In this document: positions 8,148 to 16,042 of the stretch, piece after piece
Position numbering within the stretch: the first letter of the stretch is position 1
How the letters are laid out: each line of letters begins with the position of its first letter
Source: Methylococcaceae bacterium UBA6146
GTDB taxonomy: Bacteria > Pseudomonadota > Gammaproteobacteria > Methylococcales > Methylomonadaceae
DNA length: 64,000 nucleotides
Assembly: GCA_002422395.1 (NCBI GenBank)
Contig: DIUY01000024.1
Span: forward strand, 1 to 64,000
Direction: 5' to 3'
Translations under genes and position numbers: made by a program
The notes under the pieces: model-generated
What the model was told of the DNA's origin: nothing
Seen by the model: only the letters and a program-made list of their open reading frames with translations
Databases searched by the model: none

Positions 8148-8827
8148 AACCAGTTCCCAAATAAAGTGCCTAACCAAATGGCTATCATGCCGAATAGGTT
8201 GGTGCTTGCCATAATGCCCAGTATTTCCTGCATTTCCAATTGAAAATTAAACAATTTGGACGAAATCCAGAGCGTTAATGATATTGACAGCACGCCCAGA
8301 AGCAAAACGAGCACAATGACCCGCCGCTCCGCTGTAAAATTTAACCGTTGGAACACAAACTCAGCCAAAGCGGCCAGCAAAAAAAACACTAAAACACCTA
8401 ATAGCATCTCGATGTAAGGCAACTCATCCAGCCAACGGTAAGCGTCGTTGGCAAAGATTCTTCGTCCCAGTAACAGCCCGGACCAAACCGCCACTAAGCT
8501 AAGCACGGCGCTCAAAAAAATGTTCAACGCCGCTTTGCGTAGACCGCCTTCCTCGATGAGGTAAACCGTTTCCAGGGCAAACGTCGAAAAAGTGGTATAG
8601 GCGCCGAGAAATCCGATAAGGATCGCCGCGCGATATTCCACTGCCGCTGTAAACCGTTGCAGCATCATTGCTGTCAGAAAACCCATGACAAAACAGCCGG
8701 AAACATTGACAAACAATGTGCCAAAGGGAAAAGCCCGGCCTAACCACGCATAAACGCCATTAGCGACAAGAAAGCGCGCCACTGCTCCCGCAGAACCGCC
8801 CAAAGCGATTGCAAGCAATTGGTTCAT
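8123..8827 (-). CDS. fluC: Fluoride exporter FluC/CrcB with an extra C-terminal membrane domain
   Basis: The first 125 residues are a complete CrcB/FluC fluoride channel: GGSAGAVARF, the GTLFVNVSGCFVMGF motif (the conserved asparagine of the channel) and GFLGAYTTFSTFALE (the phenylalanine track and sodium-site region). The protein then continues to 234 residues, almost twice the usual length. The added part has three further hydrophobic segments (about 140-158, 171-190, 205-228) joined by charged loops. I do not recognise this extension. FluC works as a dual-topology dimer, so an odd number of added helices would change how the C-termini lie. The ATG overlaps the stop of the small ORF at 8824-9000, and the end overlaps DUF190. 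Confidence 0.85.
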   Translation of the reverse strand: MNQLLAIALGGSAGAVARFLVANGVYAWLGRAFPFGTLFVNVSGCFVMGFLTAMMLQRFTAAVEYRAAILIGFLGAYTTFSTFALETVYLIEEGGLRKAALNIFLSAVLSLVAVWSGLLLGRRIFANDAYRWLDELPYIEMLLGVLVFFLLAALAEFVFQRLNFTAERRVIVLVLLLGVLSISLTLWISSKLFNFQLEMQEILGIMASTNLFGMIAIWLGTLFGNWLWQLNLLR

Positions 8828-9000
8828 GCGTTATACCCTGTTGTATGGACTAAGTCCCGAACCCGGTCATCTTGCTTTGCAAGCGCATAATGTCGATGTA
8901 CAAGCCGAAATTGATGGGCATCCGTAACAGTATGAGCATAAATCAAGGCAGTTGTCATCCCTTCATCAAGGTTTGCATGGTTTTTATGGGTGGGTGTCAT
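8824..9000 (-). CDS. Unrecognised 58-residue protein coupled to both neighbours
   Basis: The ORF starts at ATG 9000, which overlaps the stop of the TauE-like gene (ATGA), and ends in a TGA that overlaps the ATG of fluC (ATGA). Overlap at both ends with no intergenic base is strong evidence that this is a real gene in a translationally coupled operon. The protein begins MTPTHKNHANLDEG. It is soluble and histidine-rich (8 His in 58 residues, including VHRHYALAKQDDR) and ends VHTTGYNA. I do not recognise the family. A metal- or anion-linked accessory role would fit the neighbours, but that is inference. Confidence 0.6.
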   Translation of the reverse strand: MTPTHKNHANLDEGMTTALIYAHTVTDAHQFRLVHRHYALAKQDDRVRDLVHTTGYNA

Positions 9001-9725
9001 GCCAACGATCTCATGATGAGCACTAGGCCGGATAATGCCAGAAACAGCGCAAAAATACGCCGGTATTTATCACGGTCAATTTGCGCGTAAAACATAGCGT
9101 CGGTTAATTGAAAAATCATCGCGCCAACGGTCAGATAGATAAGGTTATCGTAGACAGGCACATCGATCTGTTGCCCACTGGACAACCATAAGGTCAACAG
9201 CTGTACGACTGCGAAGGTGCCGTAAGAAGCCGCCACGGTCACCCGCGCGACATCCTTTTCATAATTTTTGTGATGGACTATGGCGGTCAACAACGAACCG
9301 CCCAGATTGCTGAGCCCATGCACCACACCCATCACGACGAAGTATACCGTTTCATAGCGCATCATCCGGTCGATGATCCGGGCTATGGTGGTGGAAAACT
9401 CCTTCAGGGCAATAAACAGCAGAAACGGGCCGATAATCAAGCCGATGTTGATACGCAAATGAGTCACCAGAAACAGAAACACGGCGATCGGCGGCAACGT
9501 CATTAGCAATATTTTGCGGTAAAAGACAAAATCGATATGGGCGTGGTGTTGGAAAATTTGCAGCAGGTTGATGGCGAGCGAGATCGGCAGCAGCACAACC
9601 AGCACATCGACAAATTCGTAGCCGAACAGCAGTAAAAGCGGTGTGCCGAACAGTAAGATGCCGGCTCCGAACATTGATTGAATGACGGACGTGACGGCGA
9701 CGATAAGCATGATTTCGGGCGACAT
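8997..9725 (-). CDS. TauE/SafE (YfcA-type) membrane transporter
   Basis: This 242-residue hydrophobic protein has about seven membrane helices. The features of the TauE/SafE anion exporter family are the repeated GAG/GxLLFGTPLLLL motif near the start (about residues 20-35) and the mirrored GLSNLGGSLLTAI motif at about 137-150. Family members move sulfite, sulfonates or other small organic acids; the substrate here is unknown. It is the first gene of an operon that runs into the small ORF, fluC and DUF190, each overlapping the next, so co-expression with fluoride handling is seen from position only. Confidence 0.8.
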   Translation of the reverse strand: MSPEIMLIVAVTSVIQSMFGAGILLFGTPLLLLFGYEFVDVLVVLLPISLAINLLQIFQHHAHIDFVFYRKILLMTLPPIAVFLFLVTHLRINIGLIIGPFLLFIALKEFSTTIARIIDRMMRYETVYFVVMGVVHGLSNLGGSLLTAIVHHKNYEKDVARVTVAASYGTFAVVQLLTLWLSSGQQIDVPVYDNLIYLTVGAMIFQLTDAMFYAQIDRDKYRRIFALFLALSGLVLIMRSLA

Positions 9726-9939
9726 AAATATTCCATGTTGTCATTGAGCAATGACTTAATTATGGGGACAAACACTTAATCAAGTAAGGTTTAAATCGGA
9801 ACCGCGCTAACCAGCAACGGATTTTCCGACCTCGAAGTGATGGTATTAGAATGCCCTTTGTTTTACAAACTTTTTTGAATTTGATGAAGACCTGTTTCGC
9901 CAAGCCCTACCATTGTGTCCATAGATCCCCTTGAGGGGG

Positions 9940-10158
9940 GAACGCGGACAAGATGAGAACGCCAACGGGCTGTTGCGCCAATACTTCCCCAAGGTAATGG
10001 GTCGGTTGGGCGTGACAGCCCAGCAGGTATTAGCGGCTGTGCACAAACTAAACAACAGACCAAGGAAGTGTCTGGAGTTCAAGACGCCTTATGAGGTGTT
10101 CCGCGAACTATCCGGCATGGACGCTGAAAAGTTGGTGGGTTATGCACCTATTACTTGA
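9940..10158 (+). pseudogene. IS30-family transposase, C-terminal fragment
   Basis: About 70 codons match the C-terminal end of IS30-family transposases: the DENANGLLRQYFPK motif (which carries the last acidic residue of the DDE triad region) followed by LNNRPRKCLEFKTPYEVF. The full protein is about 320-380 residues and nothing of the N-terminal part is present. It is a decayed insertion between the TauE-like operon and the exported protein gene at 10399. Confidence 0.85.
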
Positions 10159-10398
10159 ATTCACGTCCGGCTATTTTTTTCAATTGTCTTCCGATGGATT
10201 TGTTGTGGCTTTGTATGGCGGAAGGTTTTTATCATGATCAGGTTGTAGGCCTTTAATTAATGCTTATCAGAACGGTTAAACACCAATAGGGCGCTGGTAC
10301 TTATTCATTGCCTATTCAGACGAATAACGGCATAGTTTTAAGGATAAATTTCCAGGCTTCTGGGTCTAATTTTAAAATTTTCTTTACAGGACAGTTCC

Positions 10399-11493
10399 AT
10401 GAAATACCTTCTCGCTGTATTTTGTTCCCTGCTGTTTACCGAAACGGCGGTTGCCAATGCGTATAACTTGCCCTTGCAGCTGGACTATGGGCTTATAAAA
10501 AAAGTGGTTGTCAGTCAGCTTTATAAAGGGGCGGGGCAGTCTGCAAAACTCTGGCATGACAAACATGACTGTAGCCATTTAACCCTTTCTGATTTGCAAG
10601 TTAGCGGGAAAGAGGGGCAAATACGTCTGTTAAATAACGTGAACGCTCAATTTGGCACACATTTTGGCGGGCAATGTATCACCGTTGTGCAATGGGCCGG
10701 CTTGTTGGAAACTTTACAAAAGCCAACGCTTAATGCAGACCACACTATTTTAAGTTTGCCTGTCACTAAAGCGGTCGCCTATGACAAGCAAGGCCGGCAG
10801 TTGAATATAGATAAGCTTCAGGAACTACTGAAGCAAGTTGTCGAGCCTAGATTGTCTGAAATCAATATTGATTTAAACAAATCCCGTGCTGATATTGAGC
10901 GCACTCTTATCCAATATGTGCCCGAAACGTCTGTAAACGACTTAAAAGCCACGATTGCCAGCCTAAAATTCGGCAGTGCAGAAGCCAACGACAAGAATGT
11001 ATCCATCAAACTGGCGTTTGACGCCCCCGCCAAAGCCGCCGCGCCAAAACCGGTCGCCGCTTTGACTGCCGCCGAGCAACAGCAGTGGCAAGCTTTATGG
11101 CAGGAGTGGAACGGGTTTTTAACCAAAGCGATTGAGCAAGCCAGCGAAGACACCCAATCGGAAGAGCTGCGGGACACGTTAACGCAAATCTTGTTGGAAT
11201 CGCGCACCGCTTTTCAGGCAGGATTAAACAACCATAACGCCAGCGGCATTGATCCGATAAGGGTGTTTTTTACCGATACGTGGGAGCGTTTGGCGCCGGT
11301 AATGCGCATTTTGGCGAAGGATTTGCCGGAGGTGCAGGGCTTGCAATATTTGACTTTTATCGCAGCAACCGATGTCATGTACGAATTGGACGCGATTGGT
11401 GCGCCGTTCGGTTTGGCCATTTCTTCTGATGGCTTGCGTAATCTGGTGCGTATTTTAATTGCCGGAAAACAGAAAAATGCAGGCGCAGGCTAG
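10399..11493 (+). CDS. Exported protein of unknown function
   Basis: This 364-residue protein has a clear signal peptide (MKYLLAVFCSLLF, cleavage probably after AVANA at about 20). The exported N-terminal part (20-140) holds two cysteines (HDCSH, GGQC) that could form one disulfide. A proline/alanine-rich linker at about 209-222 leads to a helical C-terminal part rich in glutamine and glutamate (about 225-290). A final segment carries LQYLTFIAATDVMYELD. I do not recognise the family. The next gene, a DUF4124 protein, follows 35 bases later and may share the transcript. Location in the periplasm is supported by the signal peptide only. Confidence 0.65.
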   Translation: MKYLLAVFCSLLFTETAVANAYNLPLQLDYGLIKKVVVSQLYKGAGQSAKLWHDKHDCSHLTLSDLQVSGKEGQIRLLNNVNAQFGTHFGGQCITVVQWAGLLETLQKPTLNADHTILSLPVTKAVAYDKQGRQLNIDKLQELLKQVVEPRLSEINIDLNKSRADIERTLIQYVPETSVNDLKATIASLKFGSAEANDKNVSIKLAFDAPAKAAAPKPVAALTAAEQQQWQALWQEWNGFLTKAIEQASEDTQSEELRDTLTQILLESRTAFQAGLNNHNASGIDPIRVFFTDTWERLAPVMRILAKDLPEVQGLQYLTFIAATDVMYELDAIGAPFGLAISSDGLRNLVRILIAGKQKNAGAG

Positions 11494-11527
11494 ATGTTAC
11501 ATTAATCGGGTATTTAAGGGGTGTGCT

Positions 11528-12040
11528 ATGGGCAAAATAAACATTGCTCTTCTGATGGTTTTGGCGGTGCCCGCTAATGCTGAGGTTTTTAAGTGTCGCC
11601 TAGATGATAAAACAGTTTATCAGGCCACTCCTTGCCCACCGAACGCTATTAAGCAGAGGGTATTGGACATTCAGCCAACAGCGCCCGACAAGGTTATCGA
11701 AGCGGAGCAGCAACTGGACACTTGGAAAAGCGAACTGGCCGTTCGTGAAGCCGCTGAACAGCAAGCAAAAAAAGAACGGCAAGAAATGTTAGATAAACAG
11801 ACGGTAATTGAGGCCTTAAAACGTAGCGCGGAAGCACAAGAAGCAATGGCTGAAGCCAATCGGCAACCCATAGTCATTAACCCGCCTGTTTATCTCAGGC
11901 CAATGCCGCGTTTTTTCAAGGGCAAGCCTGATGGTCGGCGTAGGCAGCACGGAAACGATGATAGACCAATGCCTAGCGGAAGAAATCCTAGTGGGACTGG
12001 AAACACTGCACCTAGTGGTTGGATAACGCCAACGCACTGA
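11528..12040 (+). CDS. DUF4124-domain exported protein
   Basis: Starting at ATG 11528 the protein has 170 residues, a signal peptide (MGKINIALLMVLAVPANA) and right after it the DUF4124 signature: VFKCRLDDKTVYQATPCP with its two cysteines. A Glu/Gln-rich helix follows (about 50-110), and the tail is rich in Pro, Arg and Gly. The longer frame from 11459 overlaps the previous gene and would hide the signal peptide, so 11528 is chosen; aggggtg lies just before it. DUF4124 proteins are periplasmic and of unknown role. Confidence 0.75.
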   Translation: MGKINIALLMVLAVPANAEVFKCRLDDKTVYQATPCPPNAIKQRVLDIQPTAPDKVIEAEQQLDTWKSELAVREAAEQQAKKERQEMLDKQTVIEALKRSAEAQEAMAEANRQPIVINPPVYLRPMPRFFKGKPDGRRRQHGNDDRPMPSGRNPSGTGNTAPSGWITPTH

Positions 12041-12085
12041 AAATAGTAAAAATCACCATAAGTAAGCAATGGCTAGCGGCTTCCC

Positions 12086-13417
12086 TCACAGGCCATAAAT
12101 TTTACGTTTACGCCAAAAAGTGGCTCTGCTCATGCCCAATAATTGCGCAGCAGGGGTAATCATGCCATTGCTTTGTTCTAGCGCCTGACGGATTGCCGCC
12201 GCTTGCTGCTCAGCCGACAACGGCAGATTTTTTCTTGGCGCTGGGGTAATGGGACGCCGCTCCCTGAATTCCGGCGGCAATTCGGACAGGCGCAACGTCG
12301 TTCCCCTCCCCACTGCAAAAGCATATTCCACGACATTGTGCAGTTCCCTGATATTGCCAGGCCAGGGGTAATCCAACAGCACCTGCATTGCCGAAGGGTC
12401 AATTTTTTCAATTGCCCTGAAATTATCCGCATTGTGTTGCCGGATAAAATGCCATAGCAACAAGCTGACATCTTCCCTGCGTTCGCGTAAGGGCGGGATA
12501 AAAATTGGCACCACCCGAAGCCGGTACATCAAGTCCTCACGGAACAGGCCGATTTTTACCTGTTCACGCAATGAGCGATGCGTCGCCGCGACGAGGCGGA
12601 CATTCACCGCAATTGAGCGGTCGCCGCCGACCGGAATATAGTTCCTTTCCTGGATAACCCTGAGCAACTTAGCTTGTAGCTCCAACGGCATTTCCGCGAC
12701 TTCATCCAGAAACAACGTGCCGCCATGCGCCCGCTGGAACAGGCCGCTATGATCCTTAATCGCCCCTGTGAACGCGCCACGGACATGGCCGAACAACTCG
12801 CTTTCCAGCAGGCTACTGGACAACGCCGCGCAATTTATCGCCAGAAAAGGCGCATTGTGCCGCGCACTCAGGCTATGGATGGCTTTTGCGACAAGCTCCT
12901 TGCCCGCGCCGCTTTCTCCCCTGACCAAAACGGTCGCTTCGGTCTCAGCGGCATTTTCAATGATTTGGAACACTGCCTGCATGGCAGGGGAGCGGCTTAA
13001 TATGCCGTGAAAATTTTGTTTGGCTAACGCGGAGATTTTTGGGGTCAGATTGCCGTCAGCCTGTTTGATGGCCGCCACAAGCAGGCCGATGCCGCCGTCA
13101 AAATTGTCGGCGGAATTAAGCAGACTTCGGGTCTGTTTTTTTACTCTGATTTTATTGCCGTCCGAACACGACAGAGGTATTACTTGTCCATCATCACCAT
13201 CAGGCGCAATGCACAATTCCTTGGGGCAGGGTTGCCCAATCATTGCTTTGGCACTCAATCCAGACAATTTTTCCAGCCCCTGGCTCCAATGAACAATATG
13301 CTGCCCACCATCAACCATATAAATGCAAGCGGCATCAATAAGGCCTAGCGTTTTAAGAAACAACGCCTGTGCCGATTTATTTGCCAACCAACTGGAAAAG
13401 AGTTCTGTTTGTATCAT
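12086..13417 (-). CDS. Sigma-54-dependent transcriptional activator with PAS-like sensor
   Basis: The protein has 443 residues from ATG 13417, which has GAGG upstream; the longer frame to 13462 has no ribosome-binding site. Residues 1-125 form a PAS-like sensor (IDAACIYMVDGGQHIVHW). The AAA+ domain covers about 135-375, with Walker A GESGAGKE (167-174), the sigma-54 contact loop GAFTGA (214-219), Walker B LFLDEVAEM and the R-finger region FREDLMYRL. The C-terminal Fis-type helix-turn-helix is at about 410-440 (AAQLLGMSRATFWRKRK). It would activate sigma-54 promoters in response to an unknown small ligand. Its targets are not evident, since the flanking genes show no obvious paired pathway. 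Confidence 0.9.
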   Translation of the reverse strand: MIQTELFSSWLANKSAQALFLKTLGLIDAACIYMVDGGQHIVHWSQGLEKLSGLSAKAMIGQPCPKELCIAPDGDDGQVIPLSCSDGNKIRVKKQTRSLLNSADNFDGGIGLLVAAIKQADGNLTPKISALAKQNFHGILSRSPAMQAVFQIIENAAETEATVLVRGESGAGKELVAKAIHSLSARHNAPFLAINCAALSSSLLESELFGHVRGAFTGAIKDHSGLFQRAHGGTLFLDEVAEMPLELQAKLLRVIQERNYIPVGGDRSIAVNVRLVAATHRSLREQVKIGLFREDLMYRLRVVPIFIPPLRERREDVSLLLWHFIRQHNADNFRAIEKIDPSAMQVLLDYPWPGNIRELHNVVEYAFAVGRGTTLRLSELPPEFRERRPITPAPRKNLPLSAEQQAAAIRQALEQSNGMITPAAQLLGMSRATFWRKRKIYGL

Positions 13418-13619
13418 GCCCGCCTCATTGCTGCTTATCGTTATTTTGTCAGAACAATACATGAACTAATAACGCTGAGGCAAATAATGGTGGGGGTGGT
13501 AGGGGGGGGCAATATTGTTGGCTTAATGACGATGAAGCCAAAGCACCCGTTGGCTGAGCGGAGCCGAAGCCAGAAGCTAAGCCGGTTGTCCGCTCTTACA
13601 GTAATTGGGTTAAAGCATT

Positions 13620-13711
13620 GGTAGTGGTAAACATTCAAATGCTTAAGTGACAGCGGAATCAAAAAATATGTTTTTTGATTCCAAAATAGCATTGCCATTT
13701 TTACCACTACC
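13620..13711. repeat. Short fold-back repeat (MITE-like), family 1, copy A
   Basis: The element has perfect 12-base terminal inverted repeats, GGTAGTGGTAAA and TTTACCACTACC. Its centre is a perfect 12-base-stem hairpin, GGAATCAAAAAA around a TATG loop. Between them AATGCT and AGCATT also pair, so the whole element can fold. An 84-base core recurs at 18302-18385 with 4 differences. It has no coding capacity. It lies upstream of the sigma-54 activator. Confidence 0.75.
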
Positions 13712-13903
13712 CAAACCGTTTATGAACGGTATCTGGCGCTTTTTCAGACCCTAAAAATTGGGGGATGGGCAGAGCAAAAATCAAACGGCTTGTCACATGC
13801 CTTTTTTAACGTTTTTGGTCGCGTCCTGGACATGTTCGCCGCCACGATCCACACTTTGCCAATTCCTTCAAAAGTATTGCAGGCCGTCAGTGTACCCATA
13901 CGG

Positions 13904-14128
13904 TTACAGGCCCTTTCTGCCCGCAAAAAGCAACAGGCCGCCACCAGCCGCTATCGCCGCCACGCAGGCCCAGACCGGAATATTGACTGTCTGCGTGTCT
14001 TTAACGGTCAGTTCGAACGGGCCTAGCTTGGCTTCTTGGGTTTCCCGTGTATAGCTGAAATGGCCATACACTAGCCCCAAAAGGCCCGCTATGATCAATA
14101 CGCTTGCCATGATTTTGATTGCACTCAT
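13904..14128 (-). CDS. Small two-helix membrane protein (DUF3185-like)
   Basis: The 74 residues comprise an N-terminal membrane helix (about 5-24), a polar middle (YTRETQEAKLGPFELTVKD) and a second membrane helix ending in GGGLLLFAGRKG. The pattern resembles DUF3185-type small membrane proteins; the function is unknown. The ATG has a strong ribosome-binding site (ggggaggcgag). The similarly small membrane gene at 14436 is on the same strand upstream. Confidence 0.65.
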   Translation of the reverse strand: MSAIKIMASVLIIAGLLGLVYGHFSYTRETQEAKLGPFELTVKDTQTVNIPVWACVAAIAAGGGLLLFAGRKGL

Positions 14129-14435
14129 CTCGCCTCCCCAGTTATATGATAAAAGTTATTCTGCCGGGATTTACCGAAAAAGGCGGTGCAATAGGCCAAC
14201 AATAGTATCAGCGGCGCTTTTTAAGGTGTTGACGATTGGCATTTGCTGTCGTTGTCAATGTGTTGCCTACTGAACTAACCACAGTGCTGAAGCATTGCCA
14301 ATGCCATCAAGTAGACTGATAACCGTATCCCCATGGTTTTCAAGCTATAATTTTTATATTAAAGGCAAACTAGCCGATAGTGCCTATCAGGGCGTAGGCC
14401 CTAAACCGCGCGGCACAAACTCATCTCGGTTGCGT

Positions 14436-14585
14436 TTATAAGATGCGTCGGCCTTGAATGACGCGCAGTATGATCACGATGACCGCGATAACTAAAAGAA
14501 TGTGGATGAACCCGCCTAATGTGTACGAGGAAACCAAACCTAGCACCCAGAGGATAATTAAAATTAACGCAATACTTTCAAGCAT
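14436..14585 (-). CDS. lmo0937-family small membrane protein
   Basis: The 49 codons start MLESIALILIILWVLGL, continue with the YTLGGFIHILLVIAV motif and end in a basic tail (QGRRIL). This matches the very short two-helix lmo0937 family that is often stress-induced in bacteria. Function is unknown. GGAG lies 8 bases before the ATG, which supports translation. Confidence 0.7.
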   Translation of the reverse strand: MLESIALILIILWVLGLVSSYTLGGFIHILLVIAVIVIILRVIQGRRIL

Positions 14586-14698
14586 GTGTGCTTCTCCGTA
14601 AATAGACCGTCAATTGACAGTGATATGAGCCGACAGATATACAGAAGTGGTATTGAAGGCTTAGGCAATGCCTGGCCATAAACCGGTGAGTTTCATGT

Positions 14699-14872
14699 TC
14701 ATCTGTGTAAAAGGTATTTGAACATCCCGTTAGCAGCTATGCAGCGAGCCATCAGGTTGGCATTAACTGCCCCGTAGTGGCGGTTCTTGTTATAGCCGCC
14801 TTTCTTAAGGTATTCTTTGAGATTACCAAAACCCGTTTGGACTTTAATAAGGTCATAATCACCTTCTACGTT
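14699..14872 (-). pseudogene. Probable transposase C-terminal remnant
   Basis: A 57-codon open frame ends at TGA 14699-14701 and reads DYDLIKVQTGFGNLKEYLKK then NKNRHYGAVNANLMARC. It has no start codon in context, and a TGA stops it at the upstream side. The text looks like the tail of a DDE-type transposase, but I cannot name the IS family. It lies in an otherwise gene-free stretch (14586-15185), whose remainder shows no feature I can support apart from the leader of the next gene. Confidence 0.4.
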
Positions 14873-15185
14873 TCAACTATATAATATTTAAATCTAATTA
14901 CACTATGCGTATGAATACCTAGGGGCCTCTTTAAATAACGCCCTAGTTTTTGGGTGACTAAAAGCCGTACCCAAATGAGATAATAAGCATGGGGACAGCT
15001 AAAAAATATCCTTGCCAAAGGTTGCTTGACTTAGAAGGGCGGGCACTCGCACCCATACCTAATTAAAGAGCAGGGTTGACTTTTTACAAATCATTCCGAT
15101 TGCAGAACTGCCACATTTTTACCCCCCCACTAAAAACTTACGCTAAAATGACGGCTATTGTTAGCTATCATCAATACATAGGCTT

Positions 15186-15962
15186 ATGTTAAAAAAAATA
15201 TTCTCCACCTTAATAACGGCCACTTTTCTAAGTGCTTGCGCTACCAGCCCTACCGGTAGAAATCAGTTTATTATGATGCCTGAGACGCAAATGGACCAAA
15301 TGGGTCTAAAGACGTTTAGCGCGTTAAAAAACCAAAAACCACTCAGCAAAAATCCACAACACATACGCCTTGCCAATTGCATTGCCAGCGCCATCACCCA
15401 ACAAACCGGCGGTCTGTGGGAAGTGGTCGTGTTCCAGGACAAATCAGCCAATGCTTTCGCTTTGCCGGGCAATAAGATTGGTGTTTATACTGGCTTAATC
15501 AAACTGGTCGGCGGTAATCAAGACCAATTGGCGGCGGTCATCGGCCATGAAGTGGGGCACGTATTGGCTAAGCACAGTAATGAGCGGGCGTCGCAACAAA
15601 TGGCGGTGCAGCAAGGCATGGGCATTATTCAACAAACGGCTTTAGGCCAGAATCCAATGACGCTTGGCTTGCTCGGATTAGGCGCCGAATATGGCGTGTT
15701 GATGCCATTTAGCCGCACACAAGAGAGTGAGGCCGATATGATTGGCTTGGATTTAATGGCAAAAGCCGGATTTGATCCCAGACAAAGCATCACGTTATGG
15801 CAAAAAATGGGGCAGTCATCGCAGGGTCAAGAACCGGTGGAGTTTATGTCCACGCATCCCTCCCATGCGACCCGCATTCAGGAACTGCAACAGCGTATGC
15901 CGCAGGCTATGGCGCAATTTCAAAAGGCCCAGGCTGCGGGCAGACAGCCACGCTGCAATTGA
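15186..15962 (+). CDS. M48-family metallopeptidase lipoprotein
   Basis: This 258-residue protein is a predicted lipoprotein: the lipobox LSAC places the lipidated cysteine at residue 18. The M48 catalytic motif HEVGH is at 121-125, with the third zinc ligand in the RTQESEADMIG stretch (about 178-188). The N-terminal SPTGRNQF and MMPETQM motifs are typical of the LoiP/YcaL group of periplasmic M48 proteases that act in outer membrane protein quality control. The closing THPSHATRIQELQ motif is also conserved. It stands alone, with dapC 80 bases downstream on the same strand. Confidence 0.9.
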   Translation: MLKKIFSTLITATFLSACATSPTGRNQFIMMPETQMDQMGLKTFSALKNQKPLSKNPQHIRLANCIASAITQQTGGLWEVVVFQDKSANAFALPGNKIGVYTGLIKLVGGNQDQLAAVIGHEVGHVLAKHSNERASQQMAVQQGMGIIQQTALGQNPMTLGLLGLGAEYGVLMPFSRTQESEADMIGLDLMAKAGFDPRQSITLWQKMGQSSQGQEPVEFMSTHPSHATRIQELQQRMPQAMAQFQKAQAAGRQPRCN

Positions 15963-16042
15963 CCACCTAACCTGAAGCCATGTCCGTGGCGCTTAAAACA
16001 CTCGCTTTAAGCGCCACACACCTATGCGGTAGTTGCCAATAA

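Noticed and set aside
8828..8996. Fluoride riboswitch upstream of fluC
   Set aside because: The region is filled by the 58-codon ORF that overlaps both neighbours, and no fluoride-aptamer-like pattern could be recognised.
11459..11527. Longer start for the DUF4124 gene
   Set aside because: It overlaps the previous gene and would bury the signal peptide that starts at 11528.
13418..13462. Upstream start for the sigma-54 activator
   Set aside because: No ribosome-binding site there, while ATG 13417 has GAGG at a good distance.
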